Positions 21,192-32,029 of a stretch of DNA of 64,000 nt are shown here, in pieces. This DNA is from Calendula officinalis (lineage: Eukaryota; Streptophyta; Magnoliopsida; Asterales; Asteraceae). The notes under the pieces were generated by a model, which did not search any database, was not told the DNA's origin, and was given only the letters and a program-made list of their open reading frames with translations. The stretch lies in NCBI GenBank assembly GCA_963853835.1, contig OY970820.1, positions 35,922,873-35,986,872 of the forward strand. Reading direction: 5' to 3'. Numbering within the stretch: position 1 is the first letter of the stretch; each line of letters starts with the position of its first letter. Position numbers and translations under genes: made by a program.

Positions 21192-23951
21192 TGTAACATC
21201 CTAAAACTGGCCTAGTTGTTTTAGGTATATAATGATATTTGATAAATATATATTTGACCATATGTGGAATAAATTGATTAAGTGTTAAATGAATTGTTTG
21301 ACTTTTTGTCCTTTTGTGATATTTTAATCAAGGGATTGAAATATCTGTTTTCTGAAATGTTTAAATGAAAATGTGATTTTTATATCTTTGGATTCTCCTT
21401 TTAATATCGTCTCCAGAAATACTTTCGTTTTAAAAATTGGAGTCCGTTTGGTATTTTAAATAAATTAACTACGAAATGGACTTTTAAAGTGTATTGTTTA
21501 AAGTTGAGTTAAAAGAAAAGAAAAAAAAAAGCCAAGTGGGCCCCCCCTTAGTGAGTTCGGCAGCCAAGGGGAGGGGGGCACCCCTTCCTTCTTCTTCCTC
21601 CTCATTTCTTATCCATACTCACTTGCTTTCTCTCTCTCTAGACTCTCTCTTCCTCCATAACCATCTTTTGTTGTTCTTGGTGTTTTTGGAAGATCTTGTG
21701 CTCGTTTCTTAGTCAATCTTTAATCCGAACCCGTTTTTGGATAGCTCTTGAGGTAAGCTTCAACCTATATGTGTTTATTTTCGATTCCATGATAGTTGAT
21801 AAATTAGGGTTTATGTGCTCTTGAGATTTGGTTGGTGATTATGGTGTTAAAAGTTATGTTAAGTGTTTACTCAAAGTTTGACATGTTTTGTTGCATGTGT
21901 ACAAGTGATTTAGCACAAGGTACAACCTTTTTAGCAAAATGTACACATGTGTGTGTGTGTGTGCGTGTCGGTGTGTGTGTGTGTGTGTATCAATTGTGTG
22001 ATGTTGGATTATGTTCCTAACTAGACTTAATATGGGTTTTAATGTTAATGTAGGTTAAATTAATATGTAGGAAGTGTGAATTGTCAAGATGGTTAATTAT
22101 GACTTGATTTGGGTAAGATTGTTAGTTAAAATAATTGTTTAAGGTTATGTAGAAAGTATGAACCAATTATTGTGTTAAATGACTAGTTGGTGGAAAACAT
22201 GACATTGATGTGTTGTTGCGGGTTTTGTTGCTTAAATATGTTAACATGATAGATTGGATATGTTAGTTTCGAATTATGTTGAGATTTGGTGAAATTGATG
22301 AAATGCTAACTAGTGTTTGGATGTTTTTGGTTAAAATGATTAACTAGTAAATTGGAAGTAAAATACATGGATTGTTGGTGACTTGAACTTGATGAAATGT
22401 TACATGATTTTGACTTGCAAAGTTATAGGGTTTTGTGCTAATTGATGGAAATTGGAAGTGTTATAGTCATGTTCGGGCTTTTGACCCGTTTGGGCCATTT
22501 AGTGGTAAAATGACTTAAAATAACTTGGATTGTGAAAATGTAAGTATTTTGTTAGGATTATGTGATTAGCAATGTTATTGGTAACATTTGGTGAATTGCA
22601 AGTTGATGTTATGTTTACAATTGTAGGATGCATTATTGTTTAATAACCCGGTTTGACCCGTTTGAATGTAAGACTTGCAAATGACTAGTTGACTTGCTAT
22701 GTAAGTGTAAATGGTCATGACATGTTCATATGATGATTTAGGTGTTTGGTTATCTAGTTAGTGCAAGTGTTATTGTTAAATGTATATTTAACATTGTTTA
22801 TAATTTGGTGGAATTATATACTAATTCGGTATTCCTTTGGTGTACAGGAATCGGGATCGTGACTCAGAAACATTAGACCTCTGAGTTCGACAAGTGGAAG
22901 TAACGGTGAGTGGATTTAATCTCCAACTTGTGTTCGGTCACAATTGGTTCGGTATATGCATACTTGGTAAAAATGCAGGAAATCACCAGACGGGGGGAGT
23001 TCGTGACGCGAACCTAGTTCGCGATCGGGAAGTCAGTCCAGAGAAATTTGTTATTCGTCGCGAAGAGTTCACGATCAGAGTTCACGTCGCGAACTCTAGT
23101 TCGCGATCGTGAACTGGAGTTCGCGATTGGGAACTCTGCCGTGACGTTTTTCGCGGTGTTTTTCGTAGCTAGTCCACTCGTTATGTATGCCTAGTGTTAG
23201 GGAATACCATACATGATTAGGTGCACTTAGGTGAAGAGACCTTGGCTTGACGGGTAGCTACAACTCGGTTTGACTTGGTGATCGAGGTTTGAGAAGTCAG
23301 TGCGCTGGGCAATGGGTGTCGACTAAAGGGTATCCGACCTTACCTGTATTTGTTGCATGGTCAAGGGGAGGGAGTTGCCGGGTGTTGGTCACGAACCGCT
23401 ATCGGTTACCGTGGTTTGGCCGACCATGGTTTAAGGCTCCGGCAGGACCCCGATCTTCTTGAACGAACCGGAGATGTTTATTTAAACTTCCGTGTTCCAG
23501 CAATGACCCAACCGGAGATGTTTATTTAAACTTCCGGGTTTAAGTGATGACCCAACCGGAGATGTTTTATAACTTCCCTGTTTTAGGGAACAATGATACT
23601 TGGTTAGGTGGCCTTTAGATAGTAGAGATGTCTATGCCAGCTTGTTGGGCTTTTCAGAATTTGTAGATTATATTCATTCACTTAGCTTTGTGCTAATCCC
23701 TCCCTCGTTGAATCTTTTCAGGTGATCGGTGCTTTGGACGGGATGATTGACCAAGCTCCGTTTGATATGTTTTTAAAAATGAGCCATGTCGTTTAAGTGA
23801 CACCGTTAATGTATTGTTTAAGAAATGTTTATGTGGAAGCTTATTGTGGGACCTTGTTTGTAAACTAAACTAAACTAAATTAACCTAGAGGATAACCTAA
23901 TCGCCTTCGGGCATTTAAAAAAAAACGCTTCCTAAATTTTGCGGTGTTACA
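21192..23951 (+). mobile_element. Solo LTR, Ty3/gypsy type, with perfect TSD
   Basis: 2760 bp from TGTAACATCC to GCGGTGTTACA, flanked by AAAGG at 21187-21191 and 23952-23956. It has a CT-rich leader-like segment (21590-21720), a TG microsatellite (about 21949-21990), a palindrome cluster (22995-23150), three tandem units of roughly 50 bp with AACCGGAGATGTTTATTTAAACTTCC (23463-23590), and two consensus-like splice donor/acceptor pairs. There is no internal coding region. Confidence 0.92.
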
Positions 23952-23956
23952 AAAGG

Positions 23957-24201
23957 AGGCGAGATAGAAGAGAGGAGGAGGAAGCCGATGTTAAGTGGGT
24001 GATTCTCCGGCAGTCTCGAAGGAATTTGAGGCATCGCTAGAAGGAAATTCTTCGGCAGCGTCGATGAATTCAACGTCCTGGAATCCGATTACCTTATTAG
24101 TATTGTTTTGGGGGATTGGTTTTTGGTCCATTGAAGAGCAATTGGAAAAATCATCTAGGGTTAGGGTTTTGATTATTGGGGAAGAAGAAGGAATATTGGC
24201 T
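23957..24201. other. MULE interior, right part
   Basis: Open on both strands (plus 23995, minus 24221) with no recognised family. Its purine-rich start GGCGAGATAGAAGAGAGGAGGAGG joins the left interior across the inserted LTR. Confidence 0.4.
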
Positions 24202-24379
24202 AAAAAGGGTATTTTAGCCATTCAGAGAAAGTTAACAGCAAATTTTAACGACTGTTAGTATTAGGGACCAAAACCAATACGAAGTGTAAGCCACAGTAAC
24301 CATGGGTGTAATTACTGAGACTTAGGGACCAAATCCAAAACGTTGTATAAACCATAGGGACCATTCGTGTAATTTACTC
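24202..24379 (-). repeat. Right MULE terminal inverted repeat
   Basis: Reverse complement of the left terminal repeat. It ends GTGTAATTTACTC at 24379. Confidence 0.85.
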
Positions 24380-24736
24380 TTTTTTTTATCTACTGGTTAC
24401 CAATACCATAAATATAGATAACTAAATTTTATATATGCATTATAACTTAAAAGTATTGTATCTAATTGAAATTTAGACCTTGCATTTATTTTTATGTTTT
24501 TGAATGTTTACGGTATATATTATTTTTCTAGTTATTTTTGTATTTTTACACGATTTACATATATACTTAAAAATGTTGTCATTCAATTCAACCGGTTGGT
24601 TTATCCGTCCAACTGGTTCAACCGTATTTAAGGCATTGATCGGTTCAATGTAAAAATTGGTCATTAAAACATAATGTGGAATCTTTTAAAATGTTTAAAG
24701 AGACATATTAAAAAAGACCATTATATCGGCAGATCG
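24380..24736. other. AT-rich intergenic DNA
   Basis: No gene. A block rich in AACCGGTTGG- and GGTTCAACCG-type words (24580-24640) resembles a decayed repeat also hinted at around 62620-62770. Confidence 0.5.
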
Positions 24737-24750
24737 AGTGATCTATACAT

Positions 24751-24871
24751 ACCAAAGGCCCAATGGTCTAGCGGTAAAGGTGTTTGCCCCCAACCTTAAG
24801 GTTAAGGGTTCGAGTCTCATAGTGAACATAGGTGGATTTAGGAGTAGATTAAATTACCGTTCAAAAAAAAA
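24751..24871 (+). mobile_element. tRNA-derived SINE with perfect TSD
   Basis: The body starts ACCAAAGGCCCAATGG, has a tRNA-like A region (TAGCGGTAAAGG, about 24769) and B box (GGGTTCGAGTC, 24806-24816), and ends in an A-run. The 14-bp direct repeat AGTGATCTATACAT flanks it (24737-24750 and 24872-24885). Such elements are copied from RNA polymerase III transcripts. A second copy is at 35665. Confidence 0.93.
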
Positions 24872-24885
24872 AGTGATCTATACAT

Positions 24886-27627
24886 GTTACAAACGTACAA
24901 CGAGAATTGTATTGATGCAGTTAATGCAACGAAGGCTCACTCCAATAAAAACCAAGTTGTCGCATTACCACTTGGGTCATGGGCAAACTATTGCATCGGA
25001 TTCGCAGTTTGTGTCAGGTTGTCGAGTCAGGCAGCATCCATGTGGTGCGTATTTGGGTGGAATCCCAGGAAAACCGAACCCGGAAACCTTATTTATGAAA
25101 ATAAAAAATGGCATTAGAAACAAAAATTTGTCATAAAAATGCATTATTTCGGGAAAAAGCTTGCAAAGCGCAAGGTCCTAGACGTGCATTAAATTTGGTA
25201 TCATGGAGATCATCAAGATCAATCCTAGTCAATAATCGAGTTTGCAACTCTCCAAGAGACAATTGATTTTCGCCAGAATACTCTTGATCCAACTGAATGT
25301 AAAACCATTCAAATTGAATAGTTTCATTTTTCAACATTATCCAAGCATTTACTGCACAATTCGTATTTTTTGAAGTAGATGGTGGTTAATATCTTTTTCC
25401 AATTTGTCTCTATGTAAATCTCACGATTTTGAGTATGACATTTTTGTTGGATGACCTTTCCCATAATGTACTAGCTGTGTAAGGTTTTGAACACTCTTGT
25501 TTTTTTGTTTCCTGCATTGCCCCACTGCCCATGACAATTTGATAAATGGGCCCCGACATATTATTTAATCACAAAATTTCCCTTTTAGACCACTTGGCAT
25601 TTTCTGATTTGTGACTCTTAAAACTATTCTGACGATGAAATTCCCCCCCAGATCTTTCTATTCCCGTACAACCTTTAAAATATTATTTTTAACTCTCTTT
25701 TTGGCAAGAGCCCAAAAATAACAACCGGTGGGATCTAAAAAATATCAACTGGTATATAATTATATACTGCTAATTAAACTGTAAAGTTATTTGGTTACTT
25801 TACACAATTAACCAACCCACTAGATGATGGTTGATGGACCATCTTCATACCGTAGGCCACGACCTTTTAAACAATGTGTGTGTTACTTAACACGTTTTAT
25901 TGTACAAAATATTTTTATATGCTATTACATTTGAATATTTGACATAACTAGTTAATAGGAATTCGCTTGTCCCTCTATTTTTATATCCACGATGATGACT
26001 CATTTGTAACATTATTTTGTTATCTTTATAGTTAAATTAAATTCGTTCAATTATATTGGTTAACAGAATTTACAACGATAAAAACATGATCGAGACTTCT
26101 ACATCTCTCTTAATAAATACATACACTTAAGTTGTATTAGTAAATTTTTATCTAAAATTAATAATTAATTAACTCAAGTATATTAAGAAAAAAAATAGAA
26201 TGAAAAACAGGAGTGGTTGTTGGTGCAATGGGTCTAGGGCTACAAATGAGTCAATTCGAACTTGAGCTCGCCAAGCTAAGATCAGCTCGACTTACTTTGG
26301 TCAAGCTTGAGCTCGGCTCAGTAGCTAGACAAGCTCTTAAGGCGCAACCTTGAACTCCACTCAAGAGGATTTGAATTGATCAGCCCGGGCTCGACTCAAA
26401 AAATATATATATACTTGCACATATGCTAACATAAGGTTCGATAAAAAGTCGAACTCGTATCGAAAGCTCAAGCATATATATAAACATTAATACCCATACA
26501 TGTCTGTAATTATATATACATGGTTCGAAATGCTCAATAAGAACTCGAGCCGAGACATTAAAAGCTCGACTTCGGCTCGTAAATTTTTTTTGCTCGATGA
26601 TTAGGACCAAGTTCGGGATCGAACTTGATAAAAGATTGACTTGATCGAGCCGAACTCGAGCTCAATAAAAACTTGACTCGTAAGTGGGACAAAGAAAACG
26701 GACTATTTGGCTATATCCCGATCCACTTAAGTTTTGCCAAGTCACGATAGCAATTGTATAATGTCGTTTTCTTATAACGACTTTTTTTTAATCATAACAT
26801 CATTGCCTATGCGCATGGTTTTTAGGAGGCCACGTCCACAATTCTTTAATTTCCAAAATAGAATTGAATCTAATATCAGTCGAATTATAGAATAAAAGGA
26901 CTAATTTTCAGTTTGAGTTAAAACGCGTCGTGGTATTTACATTAACATGTACTACGAAGTATATTTTAAACTCTAGAAATATCTTCATATTGTTTTCAGT
27001 CATAAGAAGTAACAAATATCTTAACACGATATTTTTTGTTTTATAAAAAGATGTTACAATTGTTTTTTAAAGTATAACATAGATGAAAAAGAAAATTCGG
27101 ATATAGATGAGCCGGTGATGTATATCCATGCTGTTTGCAGCGAACAAAATCCTTGCTACAGTTTGCAAGACTTTTGGGATCGCTTGTGAGTTGTGGAGGT
27201 CGACTGTCACAAGATGTCAAATATAAAGTTTGACGAACTATGCTTACCAATTAAACTCCATTTCTAATTTCGTTTTTTTTGTCGATAACATTATGAGTAT
27301 AAGGATTCAAATGGTTTTAAGTTATAAAGTGGAACGAAGCTACAAAGAAAAACCGAAAGATAATGGTGTCAAAGATGAAATATTTATGTGTATGTAAGAG
27401 CGTTCACCCCTCCTCGTGATTGAGGCAGTGCTCCATGACATTATTCTACATCATTGCCGGTCAAATGTCATTAGCATATTAGAGTGCTAGAAATATCCAC
27501 CGATAGTAATATTTTTTATCAGATGAAAAAAGACATGGTTAAAGGGGTTGCGCACCCTTGCGCGGTCTTAGGGGCGGAAGAATTAATTTTCATTATAATT
27601 AAAAAAGCACTAACCAATTGTTGTAGA
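24886..27627. other. Intergenic DNA without a recognised gene
   Basis: AT-rich. Short open stretches (24884-25117 plus, 25131-25337 minus) match no family I know and lack start or splice context. 26233-26690 begins TAGGGCTACAAATGAG and is full of CTCGAGC- and GAGCTCG-type words, like a decayed hAT-type MITE, but no right end or target duplication is visible. Confidence 0.5.
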
Positions 27628-27641
27628 TTCATGGGCCAATT

Positions 27642-27772
27642 TTATTTTTATTTTTTTTAACGGCTCCTAAATTATTCCACTTTGCCCCTATCGGGGTTTG
27701 AATCCATGACTTTTTGATCATATGAATTACCTTATACACCAAATACCACTAGGCTACAAGATCTTAGGTAGG
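27642..27772 (-). mobile_element. tRNA-derived SINE, second family, with TSD
   Basis: On the minus strand it has A box TAGCCTAGTGG and B box GGATTCAAACC, followed by an A/T-rich tail that appears as T-runs at 27641-27660. TTCATGGGCCAATT flanks both sides (27628-27641 and 27773-27786). It is distinct from the SINE at 24751. Confidence 0.9.
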
Positions 27773-28108
27773 TTCATGGGCCAATTAGGGATGAACTTTT
27801 AACTTTTTATCATTCGTGTACTATGTTTTTATTTTCTTCAATTCTTTTTAAGATTAACAGTTATAATTATTAATGAAACTCCTTATTTTTTGTAAAATGA
27901 GATAGTATGGCCCGTGCTATCCACGGACTTTGTTCATGATAATGAATTATTATTTCGAAAGTAAAATGTATACATTGTATTTGTGTCACGGACGAAGTAC
28001 AAAATTATGTTCACTAACATGTTTAGCTTTAATTGTGAGTACTTCACTAAATAAGCAAAGTGCGACAGAGAAAAAGATAAAGTAACAAAATCATCATTGT
28101 TTCTATTA

Positions 28109-28429
28109 GACGGGTGCCAACAATCACGTTAGTTTATTGCCACTTTTCCGCCAGTTTGGGGACACCATTGGCACGGGTCCGCCAGTGGTCCCGCCGGTTT
28201 ACACACGCCACTTTGGAGACGGAGGAAGAAGAAGCGTTAGTTTGGGTGGGTGGGCCCAAAGAGGTATTTTATGTGTGTGGGTTTTCTAATGTTGGGTCTC
28301 AAAAAATTAAATGGAAGTGGTATTGTTGGCATGGGTACGTCAGTTTAATGTTAGTTAGTGTGTCTGCTGACGTGGCGCTGATTTGGAAACAACTGACGGT
28401 ATCAGTGATGACCACCGTTGGGAGCAGTC
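28109..28429. mobile_element. Tourist-like (PIF/Harbinger) MITE, TTA duplication
   Basis: 321 bp flanked by TTA (28106-28108 and 28430-28432). The ends GACGGGTGCCAAC and the reverse complement GACTGCTCCCAAC form an imperfect terminal inverted repeat. The 116-codon open frame covering it is a by-product of its GC-richer sequence. The corresponding site in Helitron B lacks the insertion. Confidence 0.78.
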
Positions 28430-28878
28430 TTAGCGTAACACAAAAAAAGTTATTTGTAACATAGAAGTTATACTACGAAAAAATTTATGCTTTGTTTTGT
28501 AGAAAAACAACTATAAATGAACGACGATATATCTTCATTATAATCATTTATTAATTTTATTATGATAAACTATACATGTGTTTATCAGTTATAATTATCT
28601 ACCAATAATTATTTTAAAACTCTAGATATGTCGATTTATTAGTTTATATTATAAAATGGTTTTTATTACTTATATTAATTTACTAATAATTAATGCAATG
28701 CTTTCATATGACAATTTGAATTTATTAGTTATAATTATTTCTTCAATTTTAAATATATTAAACAACTATATTTAAATGTACTTCTTTTATTATAAAATGG
28801 TTTTATTACTTATATTAATTTACTAATAATTATTTCAAGACTTTTCATATGACAATTTTAGTTTATTAATTACTAGTC

Positions 28879-28909
28879 GGGTACCCGCGCAATGCGGCGG
28901 CGGGTACCC
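28879..28909 (-). other. Helitron 1 3'-terminal hairpin
   Basis: GGGTACCCGC, loop, GCGGGTACCC. A stem near the 3' end is the proposed stop signal of rolling-circle transposition. The same hairpin with small changes is at 61492-61522. Confidence 0.85.
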
Positions 28910-29277
28910 TGTAATTATATTCTACGGTGGACAAATACTGTCAGATAACATGTCACCTTTGATAGCATTAATTGTCTTCGGCATTCAAAGCAACAACAAT
29001 AAATAATTTTTGGTAGTTTCTTTGATCATGTATAAATGTCCAAGGTGATGGTTAAACAACACTATCTCAAGATATTGATAACAAAGATGTGGTTGTGTAC
29101 CATGTTTAACTATACTTTACGACAAGTACCATGTGTAATACACATATCTCTAGATTAAGCAAATGCTTTGTATAGATAATAAAACAAACCATGAATTTTC
29201 AATGTTACTTGGTATAAAAAAAGAGACAGTTTATAAAATTAGCGAGATTACAAAAAAATAATGACTATTAACATGTC

Positions 29278-29751
29278 TTAGTCATCATGTAGAACCTCCC
29301 GATACACCACGTTTGATGTGTAAACTCCTTCGAGGTTAAACTTCTTCGTTGGATTAACTAATACTTTCGTCGTGTGTCGTGAAATTCCTCTTGACAGTGC
29401 AACATAAAGTTGTCCATGTGAGAAAACCGATTGCGGAAGATATACGCCAACATGAGGAATTGTCTGTCCTTGAGCCTTGTTAATTTTCATTGCGAAACTC
29501 AGCCGAACTGGAAACTGTTTCCTTTTCAATTTGAAAGGAAACATGTCAAATTCAGATGGAGATAGAGGAATTCTTGGTAAGAATACCCTTTTGCCAGCAT
29601 GCTCTCCAACAGCTATTTCTGCATCAATTAGGTTTGGCTCAAATTTTCTACATATAAGTCTTGTGCCATTACATAACCCATGCGAGGGATCGATGTTCCG
29701 TAAAAGTATAATCGGGCACCCAATTTTTAGCCGGAGAACATGAGGGGGCAC
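29278..29751 (-). pseudogene. PIF1-like helicase, C-terminal fragment (Helitron RepHel)
   Basis: 157 codons matching the end of plant Helitron helicases. Visible are a PP-HVLRLKIGCPIILLRN start (usual for the region after the ATPase core), GLCNGTRL, the PVRLSFAMKINKAQGQT motif, and HGQLYVALSRG, which corresponds to superfamily-1 motifs V/VI with the arginine finger. The Walker A and B part and the Rep HUH nuclease domain are absent, so it is a remnant. In complete elements the protein unwinds DNA during rolling-circle transposition. The frame ends in TAG after the LHDD tail. Upstream on the minus strand the text turns non-coding at once, which suggests a deletion. Confidence 0.92.
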
Positions 29752-29898
29752 ACCACTAACATTAAGGGAGTTTAAGAATTCATTTTAACCTATTATTTTA
29801 ACCTTAAATCCTAACCATAACATATAACCCTAACCATTAACCACAACCTTATTTACTTTTGTTTTTAAATCTTATTTTTTTAGAAGTGCCCTATTGCC

Positions 29899-31010
29899 AA
29901 ATTGCATAACCATTAGAATTTGACTAAATAAAAAAGTTTGCATAACCTCGTATTGCATCATAACAATTTAAGTCAAATTGTATAATTTAAATCAAATTGC
30001 ATAGCTATTACAGTTTGAGGTTATATAAAAAAAGATCAAATTCATCATAATAATTTGAGGTTAGGGATAATGAACATTAACAAACAACTCTAATTCTTCA
30101 ATGGTCTTTTTGACTTTTTATAGTCAAACATGTTACAATATGTTGAAAAATTAAAACTGAACAGTAGACTTTTTTAAAAATAAAAGTCAATAGATATTCT
30201 ATATATGTAAATGAGTCATTTATTTTGAATTTTTTAAAGTCAACTTTAATTACGCTACTTTTACCCTAACAATCGATACACAAAAACTTTAAACATGTTA
30301 TTGAACTTATTACAGTGGTTTTTTTGACTTTTTGAAGTCAAACAGGTTAAAGACATTTTTAAAATGGAACATTATGTGTTCACTTTTTATAGTCAACAAT
30401 AGTTATGTAGAACCATTACAACTCAAGTCAAATTGCATAACCATTAGAATTTGACTAAATAAAAAAGTTTGCATAACCTCGTATTGCATCATAACAATTT
30501 AAGTCAAATTGTATAATTTAAATCAAATTGCATAGCTATTACAGTTTGAGGTTATATAAAAAAAGATCAAATTCATCATAATAATTTGAGGTTAGGGATA
30601 ATGAACATTAACAAACAACTCTAATTCTTCAATGGTCTTTTTGACTTTTTATAGTCAAACATGTTACAATATGTTGAAAAATTAAAACTGAACAGTAGAC
30701 TTTTTAAAAAATAAAAGTCAATAGATATTCTATATATGTAAATGAGTCATTTATTTTGAATTTTTAAAGTCAACTTTAATTACGCTACTTTTACCCTAAC
30801 AATCGATACACAAAAACTTTAAACATGTTATTGAACTTATTACAGTGGTTTTTTTGACTTTTTGAAGTCAAACAGGTTAAAGACATTTTTAAAATGGAAC
30901 ATTATGTGTTCACTTTTTATAGTCAACAATAGTTATGTAGAACCATTACAACTCAAGTCAAATTGCATAATCATTAGAATTTGACTAAATAAAAAAGTCA
31001 AATTGCATAA
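29899..31010. repeat. 531-bp direct tandem duplication in Helitron 1
   Basis: The segment from AAATTGCATAACCATTAGAA (29899) repeats at 30430 almost unchanged, and a third partial copy starts at 30960 and runs about 50 bp. The near identity shows that the duplication is much younger than the decay of the helicase. Each unit contains TTTGACTTTTTATAGTCAAA- and TTGACTTTTTGAAGTCAA-type inverted repeats. Confidence 0.95.
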
Positions 31011-31349
31011 CCATTATATGAATTCAATATACGAGTTATCATAAATACAGTAAATCAATAAAATAGTGTATAGACTAATAAATTCACATGTTGCTGATGG
31101 AAAAATGATAAATCATAACCATTAGAATTTGACTAAATGGGACGGGTTGTTTCTCTGTAAAGATTGTATTTTTATTTATCTTTTTGTGTTTTTGAGGTGT
31201 AATTTACAGTTCTGAATCAGATTTTGTGTGTTTCGTGATATAAATTTTAATTTTTGACTTGATTCAGTTCATGTTAATTTGGATTTTAAAAGTTTTTGTG
31301 TATGTTTAAGCTGCAATTATTGTGATGATTGAGGTGTAATTTTCTGTTC

Positions 31350-31532
31350 TCATCCTAGTATTCGTTCGTTTTCAATAAGTTCAATTAACACAATTGCAGC
31401 CAAAAAACAAAACATTGCATAACGCATTTTTCTCAAGGTTTTCGATGAACAACGTATTAATACCTTGAGTTGGCCGATGGTAGCGGGCTTTGTTGGAGCA
31501 TTGGTTCCATTCATCAGATTATTGGGTTCCAT
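31350..31532 (-). other. Short open frame in Helitron 1, unrecognised
   Basis: 60 codons with a hydrophobic stretch (YAMFCFLAAIVLIELI). It could be a fragment of a captured gene, since it is followed on the minus strand by transcript-like text, but no family is recognised and it may be chance. Confidence 0.2.
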
Positions 31533-31975
31533 TCAGTTTCGTTAGGCTGTAAACACAAAACGGAATGTTCAGAGAGATCGTTCCAACAAAAAAATATATA
31601 AAATACAACTGAAATTAAAAGGAAAACTTCAATTACAAACCTGTTCAGAGTTTTTGCAGGGTATTTGGTGTAGAAATCTGTATGCTTTGCTCAACATTCG
31701 TATTGTATTTATAGGGTTTAGAAACTCCAAGTTGAAGAGCCTATTTCTTGTATCGAGGTGGGAATTTGAAAAGAGTATTTGCATAATCGAGGGGTTAATT
31801 GCAGATCTTGGTGGGTAGAGAAATCGAGGCGACTTGCGTGAGGTAATCGAGGGAGGAAGAAGCGTGTAGCAGGCGGTATTTGAAAAGACGTGATTAATTT
31901 CTGTTCTAGCAGACCTAATGCGAAAGGGCGTGATTTATAGGAAAAGTGTTTGTGAATTTCAACACAAGTAAATGC

Positions 31976-32029
31976 TAGATCAGTTGGTTTGGTGCATGTT
32001 CCTTAAGCAAGAGGTCATGAGTTCGAGGC
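31976..32029 (+). other. tRNA-like A/B box module in Helitron 1
   Basis: TAGATCAGTTGG (31976-31987) and GAGTTCGAGGC (32019-32029) resemble the RNA polymerase III internal promoter boxes, 43 bp apart start to start as in tRNA genes. They lie 113-166 bp inside the Helitron 5' end. A T-run follows at about 32041. Confidence 0.6.

Larger units (their letters stand above)
20378..24379. mobile_element. Mutator-like (MULE) non-autonomous element, split by a solo LTR
   Basis: Terminal inverted repeats of about 178 bp (20378-20555 and 24202-24379) begin GAGTAAATTACACGAATGGTCCC. The flanks AATTTTTTA and TTTTTTTTA fit a 9-bp target duplication with two differences, typical of Mutator elements. Without the inserted LTR (21192-23951) the element is about 1.24 kb. 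No transposase is visible. The interior has gene-like composition, so it may be a Pack-MULE carrying captured host sequence. Confidence 0.8.

Noticed and set aside
24751..24871. Functional tRNA gene
   Set aside because: No cloverleaf with acceptor pairing can be made; the A-tail and 14-bp target duplications identify a SINE.
26233..26690. hAT MITE starting TAGGGCTACAAATGAG
   Set aside because: No matching right terminus or 8-bp duplication found; kept only as a comment on the intergenic stretch.
28114..28464. 116-codon open frame on the plus strand
   Set aside because: It lies almost wholly in a TTA-flanked Tourist-like MITE, has no family resemblance and no gene context.
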